From Planctomycetota bacterium (GTDB lineage: Bacteria > Planctomycetota > UBA1135): a DNA stretch of 64,000 nucleotides. The number at the start of each line of letters is the position of its first letter. The first letter of the stretch is position 1. The DNA lies in contig JASMMA010000001.1 of NCBI GenBank assembly GCA_030748415.1, positions 124,001 to 188,000 of the forward strand. The letters are read 5' to 3'. The notes below the pieces were generated by a model. The model worked only from the letters and a program-made list of their open reading frames with translations. It searched no databases and was not told the origin of the DNA. Below, piece after piece: positions 26,651 to 34,566 of the stretch. The translations under genes and the position numbers were made by a program.

Positions 26651-27829
26651 ATGACACCAATACTGCTTTTACTCCTCCAGTCGCCAACATTGAGCGCTCT
26701 GGCTTCAACGACAAACGACACTCGCCTTCCACAGGATCCGGTAGTGCAAGACACTGCTTGGCTTTTGAACCGCCAAGGGCAAACCCCAACTACCCGGGTT
26801 TACTTGCCAGATTCAAGCCTTGCCTTATTGGGAGGCGATTTAGATGCTGACGGCTTTCGAGATACGGTCGAGGGGGTTGATGCTCTCCTTTGGTCGCCAA
26901 CAAGTATCAGTCCCGGTGTTGATGTTTCTGATTTTTTATTCTCAACCGTGCGTTCCTATGGCCCGTTCGAAGATGGTGATTTGCTGCGATGGTCACCCAC
27001 TCAAGGTTTTCAAGTTGAATACTCCGAGGCAAGTCTCGTTGCCGCCATTAATCCCAGTAATGGAGTTTTTGATTTGGACGCGGCGACGGAAGTGGGCGGG
27101 GAGCTCTTTTTTTCTCTCCGAGATGACCTTCAAGGAACAGTTCTTGGGAACTTGGAGGATGGTGACATTCTCGCATTCAATTCTGCAACCAGTGCAGTTC
27201 GCGTTGTTTATAGCGAGGGACAAGTTCAAGCCATGGTCAATAATGCAACCAATCAATCCACCGCAATTACGGATGTGTTGTCCTTAAGTCAATTGCCTGG
27301 AACGCAAAGCTTGTGTTTTTCTGTTCAATCACCCACTTCGCTTGATGCGACTGTCTTTACGGAAGAGGGGGGTGGAGAAATTGTTCCAGATTTCAGTGAA
27401 TCTGATTGGGATTTTCAGATTTCTTCAGAGCTGGATGCTTTGGCATTTGTCCCCGGCGGTTTAGTTCAGCCGCCGATTCTCTCTACGGATTTGCCAACAG
27501 CCAAGCCTGGAACAACCATGCGCCTGAAACTTCGGCACGCAACTCCAGGTGTAATCGCTGTTGGGGCCAGGGCAAGCGCACTGCAGTGCACTTTTGAGTT
27601 GGGCGCGGGAATCGGGTTTTTGCTCCTAGACAAGACAGATTATTGGTTGCGTCGTCAGGTATTTCACGGAAAGTACTATCCCGTCCAACTGGATGGGTCG
27701 GGAAGTGGGACTTTTGATTGGACCGTGCCAGCCTTAGCTCCGGGCATCCCGTGGACTGATATGTACTTTCAAGTATTGGACCTAAGTAGTGGCTATTGGA
27801 GTAACCCGATTGCCCTGCGGGTGGAGTAG
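26651..27829 (+). CDS. Secreted protein with a duplicated internal beta domain
   Basis: 392 aa from ATG 26651, preceded by GAGG. A signal peptide (about 1-18) is followed by a region with two related units: 'FEDGDLLRWSPTQGFQVEYS' and 'LEDGDILAFNSATSAVRVVY', each continuing with a Val/Ala-rich helix-like stretch and an Asp. A short acidic sequence 'GGDLDADGFRDTVEGVDALL' (about 55-74) has the spacing of a calcium-binding loop. The last ~110 residues ('KPGTTMRLKLRHATPGVIAV' to 'WSNPIALRVE') form a separate beta domain of a kind common at the end of secreted proteins in this window. Extracellular or periplasmic; function unknown. Confidence 0.65.
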   Translation: MTPILLLLLQSPTLSALASTTNDTRLPQDPVVQDTAWLLNRQGQTPTTRVYLPDSSLALLGGDLDADGFRDTVEGVDALLWSPTSISPGVDVSDFLFSTVRSYGPFEDGDLLRWSPTQGFQVEYSEASLVAAINPSNGVFDLDAATEVGGELFFSLRDDLQGTVLGNLEDGDILAFNSATSAVRVVYSEGQVQAMVNNATNQSTAITDVLSLSQLPGTQSLCFSVQSPTSLDATVFTEEGGGEIVPDFSESDWDFQISSELDALAFVPGGLVQPPILSTDLPTAKPGTTMRLKLRHATPGVIAVGARASALQCTFELGAGIGFLLLDKTDYWLRRQVFHGKYYPVQLDGSGSGTFDWTVPALAPGIPWTDMYFQVLDLSSGYWSNPIALRVE

Positions 27830-27856
27830 AGTTCGCGTATTCTGCTTTTCCCCAAC

Positions 27857-29260
27857 ATGGTTCTCCTCCCTCTCCTGGCCCTCCCGTTCCTTGCTCAAAG
27901 CCCTTCGAATGAGCTTCGAGGGGCTTTGGCGGGGGAGGACCCTGGCCAGAGGATTGAAGCTGCTGTCCAACTGGCTGCTTCAAGGGAACCCTGGGTGGAC
28001 AAATGGCTTGCCAAAGAAGTATCTCGTGGCACATCCACTCAACAGCGCGCTCTCTTACTAGCTTGCGCCCTAAGAGGCACGACTTCTTCGCTGGAATTGC
28101 TGGAAAAGCGAGCCTTTCAAAGAGGGCGCCCCAATGCTGACAGAGCATGGTCACTTCTTCTTTATGGGGCCTATCATCCTGCTGCTCTCCAGGATTCGGT
28201 TACCCCTTTGAAAAGAGCAAAAAGCGAATTCGAACGGGATTGTTTTCTCGCTGGCCTACTAAAGCATGGAGGGCAGGCACCGAATCTTCGTGGATTGAAA
28301 GAGCTCAAAGGGAAAAAAGGGAAGCCCCATTCGGCCTTATTAAATGCAATGGATGCTCTTTCAGGAAGAGGCATTTCTTCCATCGAAGAGCCTACTTCTT
28401 TGGCTTTGCAATTGCTCATCTCCATTTTCCCATTTGAGAAAGGGGTCTCGCGTGAAGTAATCGATGCTTCGGAGCCTTCCGCTCTGGAATCCTGGAGAGT
28501 GGCGGCCAAACATAAAAAAGCAAGGACCTTGGAAGACCTTCGGCGGCTTCCCATTGGCATTGGCGGCGGAGCCTTGGCGCTTGTTCTTTATGAATCTTCT
28601 GCTCCTGAGCGAGGTGCCTTATTTCAATTCCTTCGGGGTGCTTTGTTGGATCCATCTCAGCTTGCTTGGTTGTGGGGTGCTGCTGGTGACCTTGGTTTAT
28701 CCCTTCCACTTCCATCCCAATCATCCACTCTTCTCGATTTTGAAGTTGGGGGTCTTCTCCTCCTGTGCCTTTCCAACCCTTCTCTGGGCGAAGAAAGGGT
28801 TCGTGCATTCCAACCTTGGGCCCGCCGCCGACTGGACGCGGGCCATAGCTTTGCTACTGATTGGCCCGCCGCTGTTCTTTTGGCCGTTACTCCTCAAAAG
28901 GAAGATTTAGCCCGGCTTAGAAAAATTGCGGAATCCTCTTCCGGTGCGGATGCACTTCGTGCATTACCCATTTGGCATCTTGCCAGTGGGCGTGTGGGAG
29001 AGGGTGAACCACGCCGAGCATTACTCCGCTCTTGGGCCCGCGAGTTAGGAGCCGGCTGGGTCGGCTATTTGGACCAGGAAGGCCCGCGTTGGACTGCTTA
29101 TTTACTCCTTTCTGGAACTCAGGCGGCGAGTGAGCGTTTGGAGCTGCAACAACACCTACTCGCCTTTGAAAGGCCGCACGACCATTCACCTGAACATGCA
29201 CTCTATGAAGACATAGCCGAGTTCTTGTTTTCGCCACAATATTTTTGGGACTTACCCTAA
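27857..29260 (+). CDS. Secreted helical repeat protein of unknown function
   Basis: 467 aa. A short hydrophobic leader (MVLLPLLALPFLAQS) is followed by an Ala/Leu-rich, almost wholly helical sequence, consistent with a HEAT-like or TPR-like solenoid. No catalytic motif is visible. Composition and layout resemble the proteins at 24260-25171 and 34567-37383 (leader of the same type, mention of no Cys clusters), so they may belong to one loose family. It begins 27 nt after the preceding secreted protein and is followed after 21 nt by the carboxypeptidase-regulatory-like protein, suggesting one transcript. Confidence 0.6.
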   Translation: MVLLPLLALPFLAQSPSNELRGALAGEDPGQRIEAAVQLAASREPWVDKWLAKEVSRGTSTQQRALLLACALRGTTSSLELLEKRAFQRGRPNADRAWSLLLYGAYHPAALQDSVTPLKRAKSEFERDCFLAGLLKHGGQAPNLRGLKELKGKKGKPHSALLNAMDALSGRGISSIEEPTSLALQLLISIFPFEKGVSREVIDASEPSALESWRVAAKHKKARTLEDLRRLPIGIGGGALALVLYESSAPERGALFQFLRGALLDPSQLAWLWGAAGDLGLSLPLPSQSSTLLDFEVGGLLLLCLSNPSLGEERVRAFQPWARRRLDAGHSFATDWPAAVLLAVTPQKEDLARLRKIAESSSGADALRALPIWHLASGRVGEGEPRRALLRSWARELGAGWVGYLDQEGPRWTAYLLLSGTQAASERLELQQHLLAFERPHDHSPEHALYEDIAEFLFSPQYFWDLP

Positions 29261-29281
29261 TCGGGAATATCCTTGGGAGAA

Positions 29282-31408
29282 ATGAATCAGAGACTTCCTC
29301 GCCTTATGTTGCTTGGCCTCGCTTTGGCTTTCGCGGCCTTTGTTGTCTTCGCCTTTTCCGACCATAGAACGGAAGACCCAGCCCAGCCGGAAATGGGCTC
29401 CCACCTTCCACTTCCTGTTTCTGAGGCAAATGATTCACTAGTTTCCTTTGATTCTAGTTCTGGCCGCACGAGTATCCCAGGCGAAAGCCCTTCTGATGAA
29501 AGCTTCATCCGAGGCAAGGTGGTGGATTCCTCCGGGCGTTCCATTCCAGGTGCTGAAGTGGCGCTCATTCAAGTAGAGGCTTTTGACGGTATCGGTCTAG
29601 AGAGAAGTTATCTCGCCCAGCAGGCTGGCTCTTTTGCTCCTTGTCGTTCGAGTGGCGAGTTTCGCTTGCTACCGCCCGCTCATGAAAGAGAGTGGCGGAT
29701 TCTTGCTCGAGCGGATGGCTTTGCTTGGAAGCGTAGCCGTCCCCTTCGTAGGGGCGAAGAAGCACAACTTCAATTGGCTCGATTGGTCGAATTGCGTGGG
29801 CGATTGGTTGATTCAAATAAACAAGCTGTCGAGTCTGGGTCCATACGATTAAGCTCCGCTAAGGGAATGTTAGATGATCTACCAGGTCTTCAAAGCTCCA
29901 ACCAAGATGGTGAATTTATTCTGATGGCACCTGGCGAAGGTTCTTACCGCCTAGAAGTCCGTTCTAGCGCTGGTCCCGATACTCTTTTAGAGCCTCTTGA
30001 AGTGAAAGCGGGAATGGCTCCCCTTGAAATAGAGCTGGATGGCAAAGTTGATTTAACGGTTCGAGTTCTCTCTGAAACCGGTGATTTCCTTTCTCGGGTT
30101 CGCGTTGAATTGCAACCCACCAAGAAGAGCCTATCCGGGAGCCGCGTGGCCTGGACCGACAAAGAGGGTTGGGCCTCGTTTCGTTCTCTGCCTAGTGGGA
30201 GGTATTGGCTTGTTGCTGAAGCAGAGAACCGAATTCGAATGCGCCAGGGATATCGTCGTCAAGACGGCGCCCCCATGGATACCCTTGAGTTTGTTCTCCC
30301 TGTCGCAGCAAATGTGACCATCCATGTTCTTGACAAAGAAGGGAATTCCGTTCCTGGTTTTGAGGTTCTTCGGCAAAGTCGAAACCGGGCCCGCGTTCGT
30401 GACGAGGCTCCCAACCAAATGCTGACCAACGATAGCGGGCGCTGCAACTGGGTGGGTTTGTTCCCGGGTGAGTATTTGTTTTTGGGTGGTGGGGGGCAAC
30501 AGCAATCGCAACGAAGAGAAGAAGCGCTTGATGCTGAAGCCGAGGCGAAGCCCCTCCTCAATCAATCAAACCTACGGGCAACTTTACAAAGCGGAGAAAA
30601 CCCAGAGCTCCAATTGGTTTTGAATGCTCATGCTCTTCCCCAGCTAAACTTTTATCACCCAACCCTATCCCTAGAAGGAGGACTTGCTGAGTTCTGGCCA
30701 TTGCGGGCAGGGTCAAAGACCCATCCACTAAGTTCTGGAAAAGTGGATTCGAACGGGGTTGCTGAAATGTCACCCATTCCACCTGGCCGTTACCGCCTTT
30801 TATTTCAATTACCGTCAGAGAACGGGTCCCAAACATGTTGGATTCAAGGAGTACAAGTTTCAGAATCCGATAAACGTATCCAAATAGATTTACCTTCTAG
30901 CTGGATTGAAGGTCATGTGAGCCACGAGGGGAACCCTGTTCAGGCAGAAGTGTATCCCGGAACAGGGGGCAACTCCCTTGCAAGCCTTTCCACGGACAAG
31001 GGAAACTCTTTTCGGTTTGAGTTCCTTTCAGCCGGCACTTATTCCGTTTACCTTCATTCTCTAGGCAAGCTCCCTTGGGAATCACCTTCCTTAAGCTTAG
31101 ATGGGCGCGCAGGGGTTCACTTAGGTTCTATTGCCTTGGAATCCGCAGCCTCCTTGGGTGGTGTTGTGAAGGGGTTGCCGCCTATGAAACGAAATTCCTT
31201 CAATATCCGCTTCATCCAGGTTTTTGATTCCACCGGCGAGCTGTTGCACACTGCATCCTTAGATGATGGCGGCGCTTTTCAATTTGAAGGCCTGAGACCT
31301 GGCACTGCAAAGATTCAGGTCCAAACGGGGAAAAAGGTCGTTTTTGAAAAAAACGTGCAACTCCGTGCTGGGGGGCGGGAATACCTGGAAGTTTTACTTG
31401 GGAGCTGA
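29282..31408 (+). CDS. Membrane-anchored protein with repeated carboxypeptidase-regulatory-like beta domains
   Basis: 708 aa from ATG 29282, which has GGGAGA just upstream; a TTG at 29273 is less likely. One N-terminal membrane segment (about 9-27) is followed by a polar linker and then several Ig-like/carboxypeptidase-regulatory-like units: 'IRGKVVDSSGRSIPGAEVAL' (about 77-96), 'ELRGRLVDSNKQAVESGSIR', 'DLTVRVLSETGDFLSRVRVE', 'NVTIHVLDKEGNSVPGFEVL' and 'IEGHVSHEGNPVQAEVYPGT'. Each pairs with a 'PGRYRL' or 'PGEYLF'-type turn. The whole protein probably lies outside the cytoplasm, anchored by the N-terminus, as an adhesive or structural module. No enzyme domain is seen. Confidence 0.72.
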   Translation: MNQRLPRLMLLGLALAFAAFVVFAFSDHRTEDPAQPEMGSHLPLPVSEANDSLVSFDSSSGRTSIPGESPSDESFIRGKVVDSSGRSIPGAEVALIQVEAFDGIGLERSYLAQQAGSFAPCRSSGEFRLLPPAHEREWRILARADGFAWKRSRPLRRGEEAQLQLARLVELRGRLVDSNKQAVESGSIRLSSAKGMLDDLPGLQSSNQDGEFILMAPGEGSYRLEVRSSAGPDTLLEPLEVKAGMAPLEIELDGKVDLTVRVLSETGDFLSRVRVELQPTKKSLSGSRVAWTDKEGWASFRSLPSGRYWLVAEAENRIRMRQGYRRQDGAPMDTLEFVLPVAANVTIHVLDKEGNSVPGFEVLRQSRNRARVRDEAPNQMLTNDSGRCNWVGLFPGEYLFLGGGGQQQSQRREEALDAEAEAKPLLNQSNLRATLQSGENPELQLVLNAHALPQLNFYHPTLSLEGGLAEFWPLRAGSKTHPLSSGKVDSNGVAEMSPIPPGRYRLLFQLPSENGSQTCWIQGVQVSESDKRIQIDLPSSWIEGHVSHEGNPVQAEVYPGTGGNSLASLSTDKGNSFRFEFLSAGTYSVYLHSLGKLPWESPSLSLDGRAGVHLGSIALESAASLGGVVKGLPPMKRNSFNIRFIQVFDSTGELLHTASLDDGGAFQFEGLRPGTAKIQVQTGKKVVFEKNVQLRAGGREYLEVLLGS

Positions 31409-31614
31409 AACCCGCCCAAGGTCTTTCCAGGAAAGGGCTTGTGAGCAAATTACATTTGGCTCCCCCTCCTATAATCAATATGCAGATTCCTAAGTTTTCC
31501 CATTGTTTTCACCCTCAAGCCCTCATATTGGTATAAACTGTTGGTGTTGCCTGCAAGAATCTTGTGGGTTTTCCCCATCCTCTCCTTCCCCTGGAATCCC
31601 TTTAGGACCCCAAA

Positions 31615-33012
31615 ATGAAGAATTACCTACTCCTCGGAGTCTTGGCTCTTGGCTTAACTGCATCTGCTCAAGCTCAAACTACTTTCCTTTCTGAAGATTT
31701 TTCTTCAGGTGCTGTCCCTCCTGCTGGTTGGACCGAATTTAACAATGGCAACGCCCTTGGTTGGGAGCTTGGCGCTCTAAACGGCGACGCTGCTTTCCAT
31801 AACGATGACTCTGGTTGGAATGACAACAGCCTAATGTCTCCTGCCATGGACCTTTCTGCGACTGCCGCTGCTTTCATTCATGCACAGCAGAACGTTGCTT
31901 GGGCTTCCTGGGGTGACCAGCACATGATTGATGTGTCCCTAGATGGTGGCCTGACTTTCATCAATGTTATGAACGATCCCATCGTGGATGGTACTTCTAC
32001 CATCATGACCGACATTTCTGCTCATGCAGGAATCAATGGTGTCAACATTTCATTCCACTACACGGGCGATTACGCCTCTGAGTGGGCAGTCGATGACATC
32101 TCCGTTTCCGACTCCAACACTGGACCTCCTCCACCTTTGACCCCTTGGACCGTAAACCTTCCTACTGCTTTCCGTGCCTCTGGTGGCCCAGTAGATGATT
32201 TCGAATCCTACGGTGGAACACCACCCGCTGACATGGCTTTGACCAATGTGGATCCTCTTACCGGGACCGTGGACCCAGAAGCATTTTGTGTCATTGATGG
32301 CAGTTCAGGCTTGGGTGCTAACAGTGGTACCGCATGTCTAGAAATGGGGCTCGACCCACTTTCAAATAACTACCATGATGTTCGTAATGCCATGGTGTTG
32401 GGGCTTTCAGGAAGTGCCGCTCCCTTAACCATCGACTTCGCTGGAGTTGACCACGGAGATGAAATCCACCCATTTGATGGCATCTGGATTTCCAACGATG
32501 GCGCAAACTGGGCGCATGTCCTTGCTGATTGGTGGACCATGCCTTACTTGGGCTGGGGCTCCATGACTGACGTTGCCCTAGATGACTCTAGCATTGACAC
32601 TACCGCTGACTACTATGTCATGTTTGCCCAAGAGGATAACTTTCCTTACGGCTACCTGGATGGCATTGGGATTGATGACCTCGACCTTGATTCCCCACCT
32701 GCTGGTGCGACCTTGGCCGTTACAAACCTTGTCTCTGGCGCTGTAGCTGATGTGAGCATTGACAACGCGACCCCTAACGGCTTGACCTACTTCGTATGGT
32801 CTATTAAAGGTGGTGGACCCGTTTCCACACCTTATGGTACTGGCGATGTGAGCCCTCCTTACAATGTCATTCCATTGACTGCTGATGGTGCTGGACATGC
32901 TGGCATGACTCAAAACGTTCCTGCTGGGATGACTGGCAAGGACATATGGTTCCACGGTGCCGATGTGGGTTCTGCTTCCATGCTGAATTCTTTGGCCATG
33001 ACCATTCAGTAA
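31615..33012 (+). CDS. Secreted choice-of-anchor J type protein, copy 1
   Basis: 465 aa with a clear signal peptide (MKNYLLLGVLALGLTASAQA). Domain 1 (about 22-170) starts 'FLSEDFSSGAVPPAGWTEFN' and has 'SLMSPAMDLS', typical of choice-of-anchor J/MAM-like domains. Domain 2 (about 194-355) starts 'DDFESYGGTPPADMALTNVD'. A C-terminal module (about 360-465) ends 'SASMLNSLAMTI'. No sorting signal such as LPXTG is visible. A 206-nt spacer precedes it without a clean sigma-70 promoter, and a perfect terminator follows. The next gene is a full-length paralogue. Likely a cell-surface or secreted protein; the ligand is unknown. Confidence 0.75.
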   Translation: MKNYLLLGVLALGLTASAQAQTTFLSEDFSSGAVPPAGWTEFNNGNALGWELGALNGDAAFHNDDSGWNDNSLMSPAMDLSATAAAFIHAQQNVAWASWGDQHMIDVSLDGGLTFINVMNDPIVDGTSTIMTDISAHAGINGVNISFHYTGDYASEWAVDDISVSDSNTGPPPPLTPWTVNLPTAFRASGGPVDDFESYGGTPPADMALTNVDPLTGTVDPEAFCVIDGSSGLGANSGTACLEMGLDPLSNNYHDVRNAMVLGLSGSAAPLTIDFAGVDHGDEIHPFDGIWISNDGANWAHVLADWWTMPYLGWGSMTDVALDDSSIDTTADYYVMFAQEDNFPYGYLDGIGIDDLDLDSPPAGATLAVTNLVSGAVADVSIDNATPNGLTYFVWSIKGGGPVSTPYGTGDVSPPYNVIPLTADGAGHAGMTQNVPAGMTGKDIWFHGADVGSASMLNSLAMTIQ

Positions 33013-34002
33013 TCATCTTCTGATGTTTCAAATGACTCCCTCTCCTATTGTTGAGAGGGAGTCATTCTTTTTCCCGAGTAAAGGATTTCCCTACCAAAAA
33101 AAATGAAAAACCGCATCCCCCTTCTTGGCTTTGCTCTCTTGCTTTCAGCATCAGCCCACGCCCAAACTACCTTCCTGTCCGAGGACTTTTCTTCTGGACT
33201 CGTTCCGCCTCCAGGCTGGACCGAACTTAACAACGGCAATGACCTTGGTTGGGAGCTTGGCGCTCTGACTGGGAATGCTGCCTTCCATGACGATTACAGC
33301 GGGTGGAATGACAACCACCTCATGTCTCCTGCCATGGACCTTTCTGGAACTGTTGCCGCTTACGCCCACGCTCAACAGGACATTTATTTTGCCTCATGGC
33401 GAGACCATCATTATGTGGATGTTTCTGTTGATGGTGGTTTAACCTTCAACATGATTCTGGACGACTTTTCTGGTGACGGACTCTCCACTTTGAGCGCTGA
33501 CATTTCTGCCTACGCAGGTGTAAATGGTGTAAATGTTTCCTACCACTACACCGGCGATTTCGCCTCAGAATGGACCATTGATGATATTGAAGTCAATGAC
33601 TCTGCAACTCCTCCTCCCGCACCTTTGGTGCCTTGGACGGTGAATCTTCCGACCGCCTTCCGAAATGGCGGCATGGATGATTTTGAATCCTACGGTGGAA
33701 CACCACCCGCTGATATGGCTTTGACCAATGTGGATCCGCTTACTGGGAGCGTGGACCCAGAAGCATTTTGTGCCATTGATGGCAGTTCAGGCTGGGGTGC
33801 CAACGGTGGTGCCGCATGTCTAGAAATGGGACTCGACCCATTTTCAAATAACTACCATTATGTTCGTAATGCAATGGTGTTGGGGCTTTCAGGAAGTGCC
33901 GCTCCCTTAACCATCGACTTCGCGGGAGTTGACCACGGAGATGAAATCGACCCCATTGATGGGATTTGGATTTCTGAGGATGGCGCCAACTGGGCGCATG
34001 TC
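32194..34002 (+). repeat. Near-identical ~327-bp segment shared by the two anchor-J paralogues (32194-32520 and 33676-34002)
   Basis: The two segments align without gaps at a fixed offset of 1482 bp and differ at about 25 positions by eye (roughly 92% identity), including long stretches with identical third codon positions. Sequence on both sides is much less similar. This pattern suggests recent gene conversion or purifying constraint on this segment only. Confidence 0.8.
33031..33072 (+). terminator. Rho-independent terminator between the anchor-J genes
   Basis: A perfect 14-bp stem (AATGACTCCCTCTC, 33031-33044, and its complement 33053-33066) with an 8-nt loop is followed by CTTTTT. It lies 18 nt after the stop of copy 1, so copy 2 probably has its own promoter or depends on read-through; only 30 nt separate the T run from the copy 2 start. 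Confidence 0.9.
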
Positions 34003-34497
34003 CTTTCGGATTGGTATTCCATGCCTTATCTAGCTTGGGGCTCTATGGCCGGAATTGCTTTGGACGATTCTCGAATTGATACGACAGGCAATTACTATGT
34101 TATGTTCGCCCAAGAAGATAACTTCCCATACGGATACCTGGATGGCATTGGAATCGATGACCTTGACTTAGGGGCAGGTGGACCTCCTCCTCCAACTCTT
34201 TCGGTCAATAGTCTGACTGCAGGCGCAACTGCTAATGTCAGTATTGATTATGCAACTCCTAACAATGTGGCCTACTTTGTATGGTCCGTTGCTGGGGGCG
34301 GTCCCATCAGTACTCCATTCGGTCAAGGAATGGTGAGCCCTCCATTTACGGTCATCCCTTTGACGACTGATGGGGCAGGTCATGCAGGCATGAGCCAGAA
34401 TGTTCCCCCCGGGACAACGGGCATGAGTGTCTGGTTCCACGGCGCAGACGCAGGTTCAGCGAGCATGCTGAATGCCTTGGCGTTGACCATTGGATAG
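33103..34497 (+). CDS. Secreted choice-of-anchor J type protein, copy 2
   Basis: 464 aa, collinear with the preceding paralogue: signal peptide (about 1-20, ending AHA), domain 1 starting 'FLSEDFSSGLVPPPGWTELN', domain 2 starting 'DDFESYGGTPPADMALTNVD', and a C-terminal module ending 'SASMLNALALTIG'. Most divergence lies in domain 1 and the C-terminal module, while the middle of domain 2 is nearly identical to copy 1 at DNA level. It is followed by a good terminator. The proline-rich linker between domains (PPPAPLVP) is kept. Surface-exposed or secreted; function unknown. Confidence 0.75.
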   Translation: MKNRIPLLGFALLLSASAHAQTTFLSEDFSSGLVPPPGWTELNNGNDLGWELGALTGNAAFHDDYSGWNDNHLMSPAMDLSGTVAAYAHAQQDIYFASWRDHHYVDVSVDGGLTFNMILDDFSGDGLSTLSADISAYAGVNGVNVSYHYTGDFASEWTIDDIEVNDSATPPPAPLVPWTVNLPTAFRNGGMDDFESYGGTPPADMALTNVDPLTGSVDPEAFCAIDGSSGWGANGGAACLEMGLDPFSNNYHYVRNAMVLGLSGSAAPLTIDFAGVDHGDEIDPIDGIWISEDGANWAHVLSDWYSMPYLAWGSMAGIALDDSRIDTTGNYYVMFAQEDNFPYGYLDGIGIDDLDLGAGGPPPPTLSVNSLTAGATANVSIDYATPNNVAYFVWSVAGGGPISTPFGQGMVSPPFTVIPLTTDGAGHAGMSQNVPPGTTGMSVWFHGADAGSASMLNALALTIG

Positions 34498-34522
34498 AAA
34501 ATAGAATCCTAAGGTGAAATAA

Positions 34523-34558
34523 GAGCACCCCCCTCCCGAGGTGGGTGCTCACTTTTTT
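34523..34558 (+). terminator. Rho-independent terminator after anchor-J copy 2
   Basis: GAGCACCC (34523-34530) pairs with GGGTGCTC (34543-34550), extended inward by CCT/AGG, and is followed by ACTTTTTT. It lies 25 nt after the stop and just before the convergent HEAT-like gene end. Confidence 0.85.
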
Positions 34559-34566
34559 GCCCAGGC

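Noticed and set aside
27483-28154. 223-codon minus-strand frame spanning two plus-strand genes
   Set aside because: It bridges the end of one secreted protein gene and the start of the next, with low-complexity sequence and no domain.
31409-31614. Promoter for the first anchor-J gene (TATAAT at 31470, TATAAA at 31532)
   Set aside because: Neither has a -35-like hexamer at 15-19 nt, so only -10-like boxes are seen. The 206-nt spacer holds nothing else I can support.
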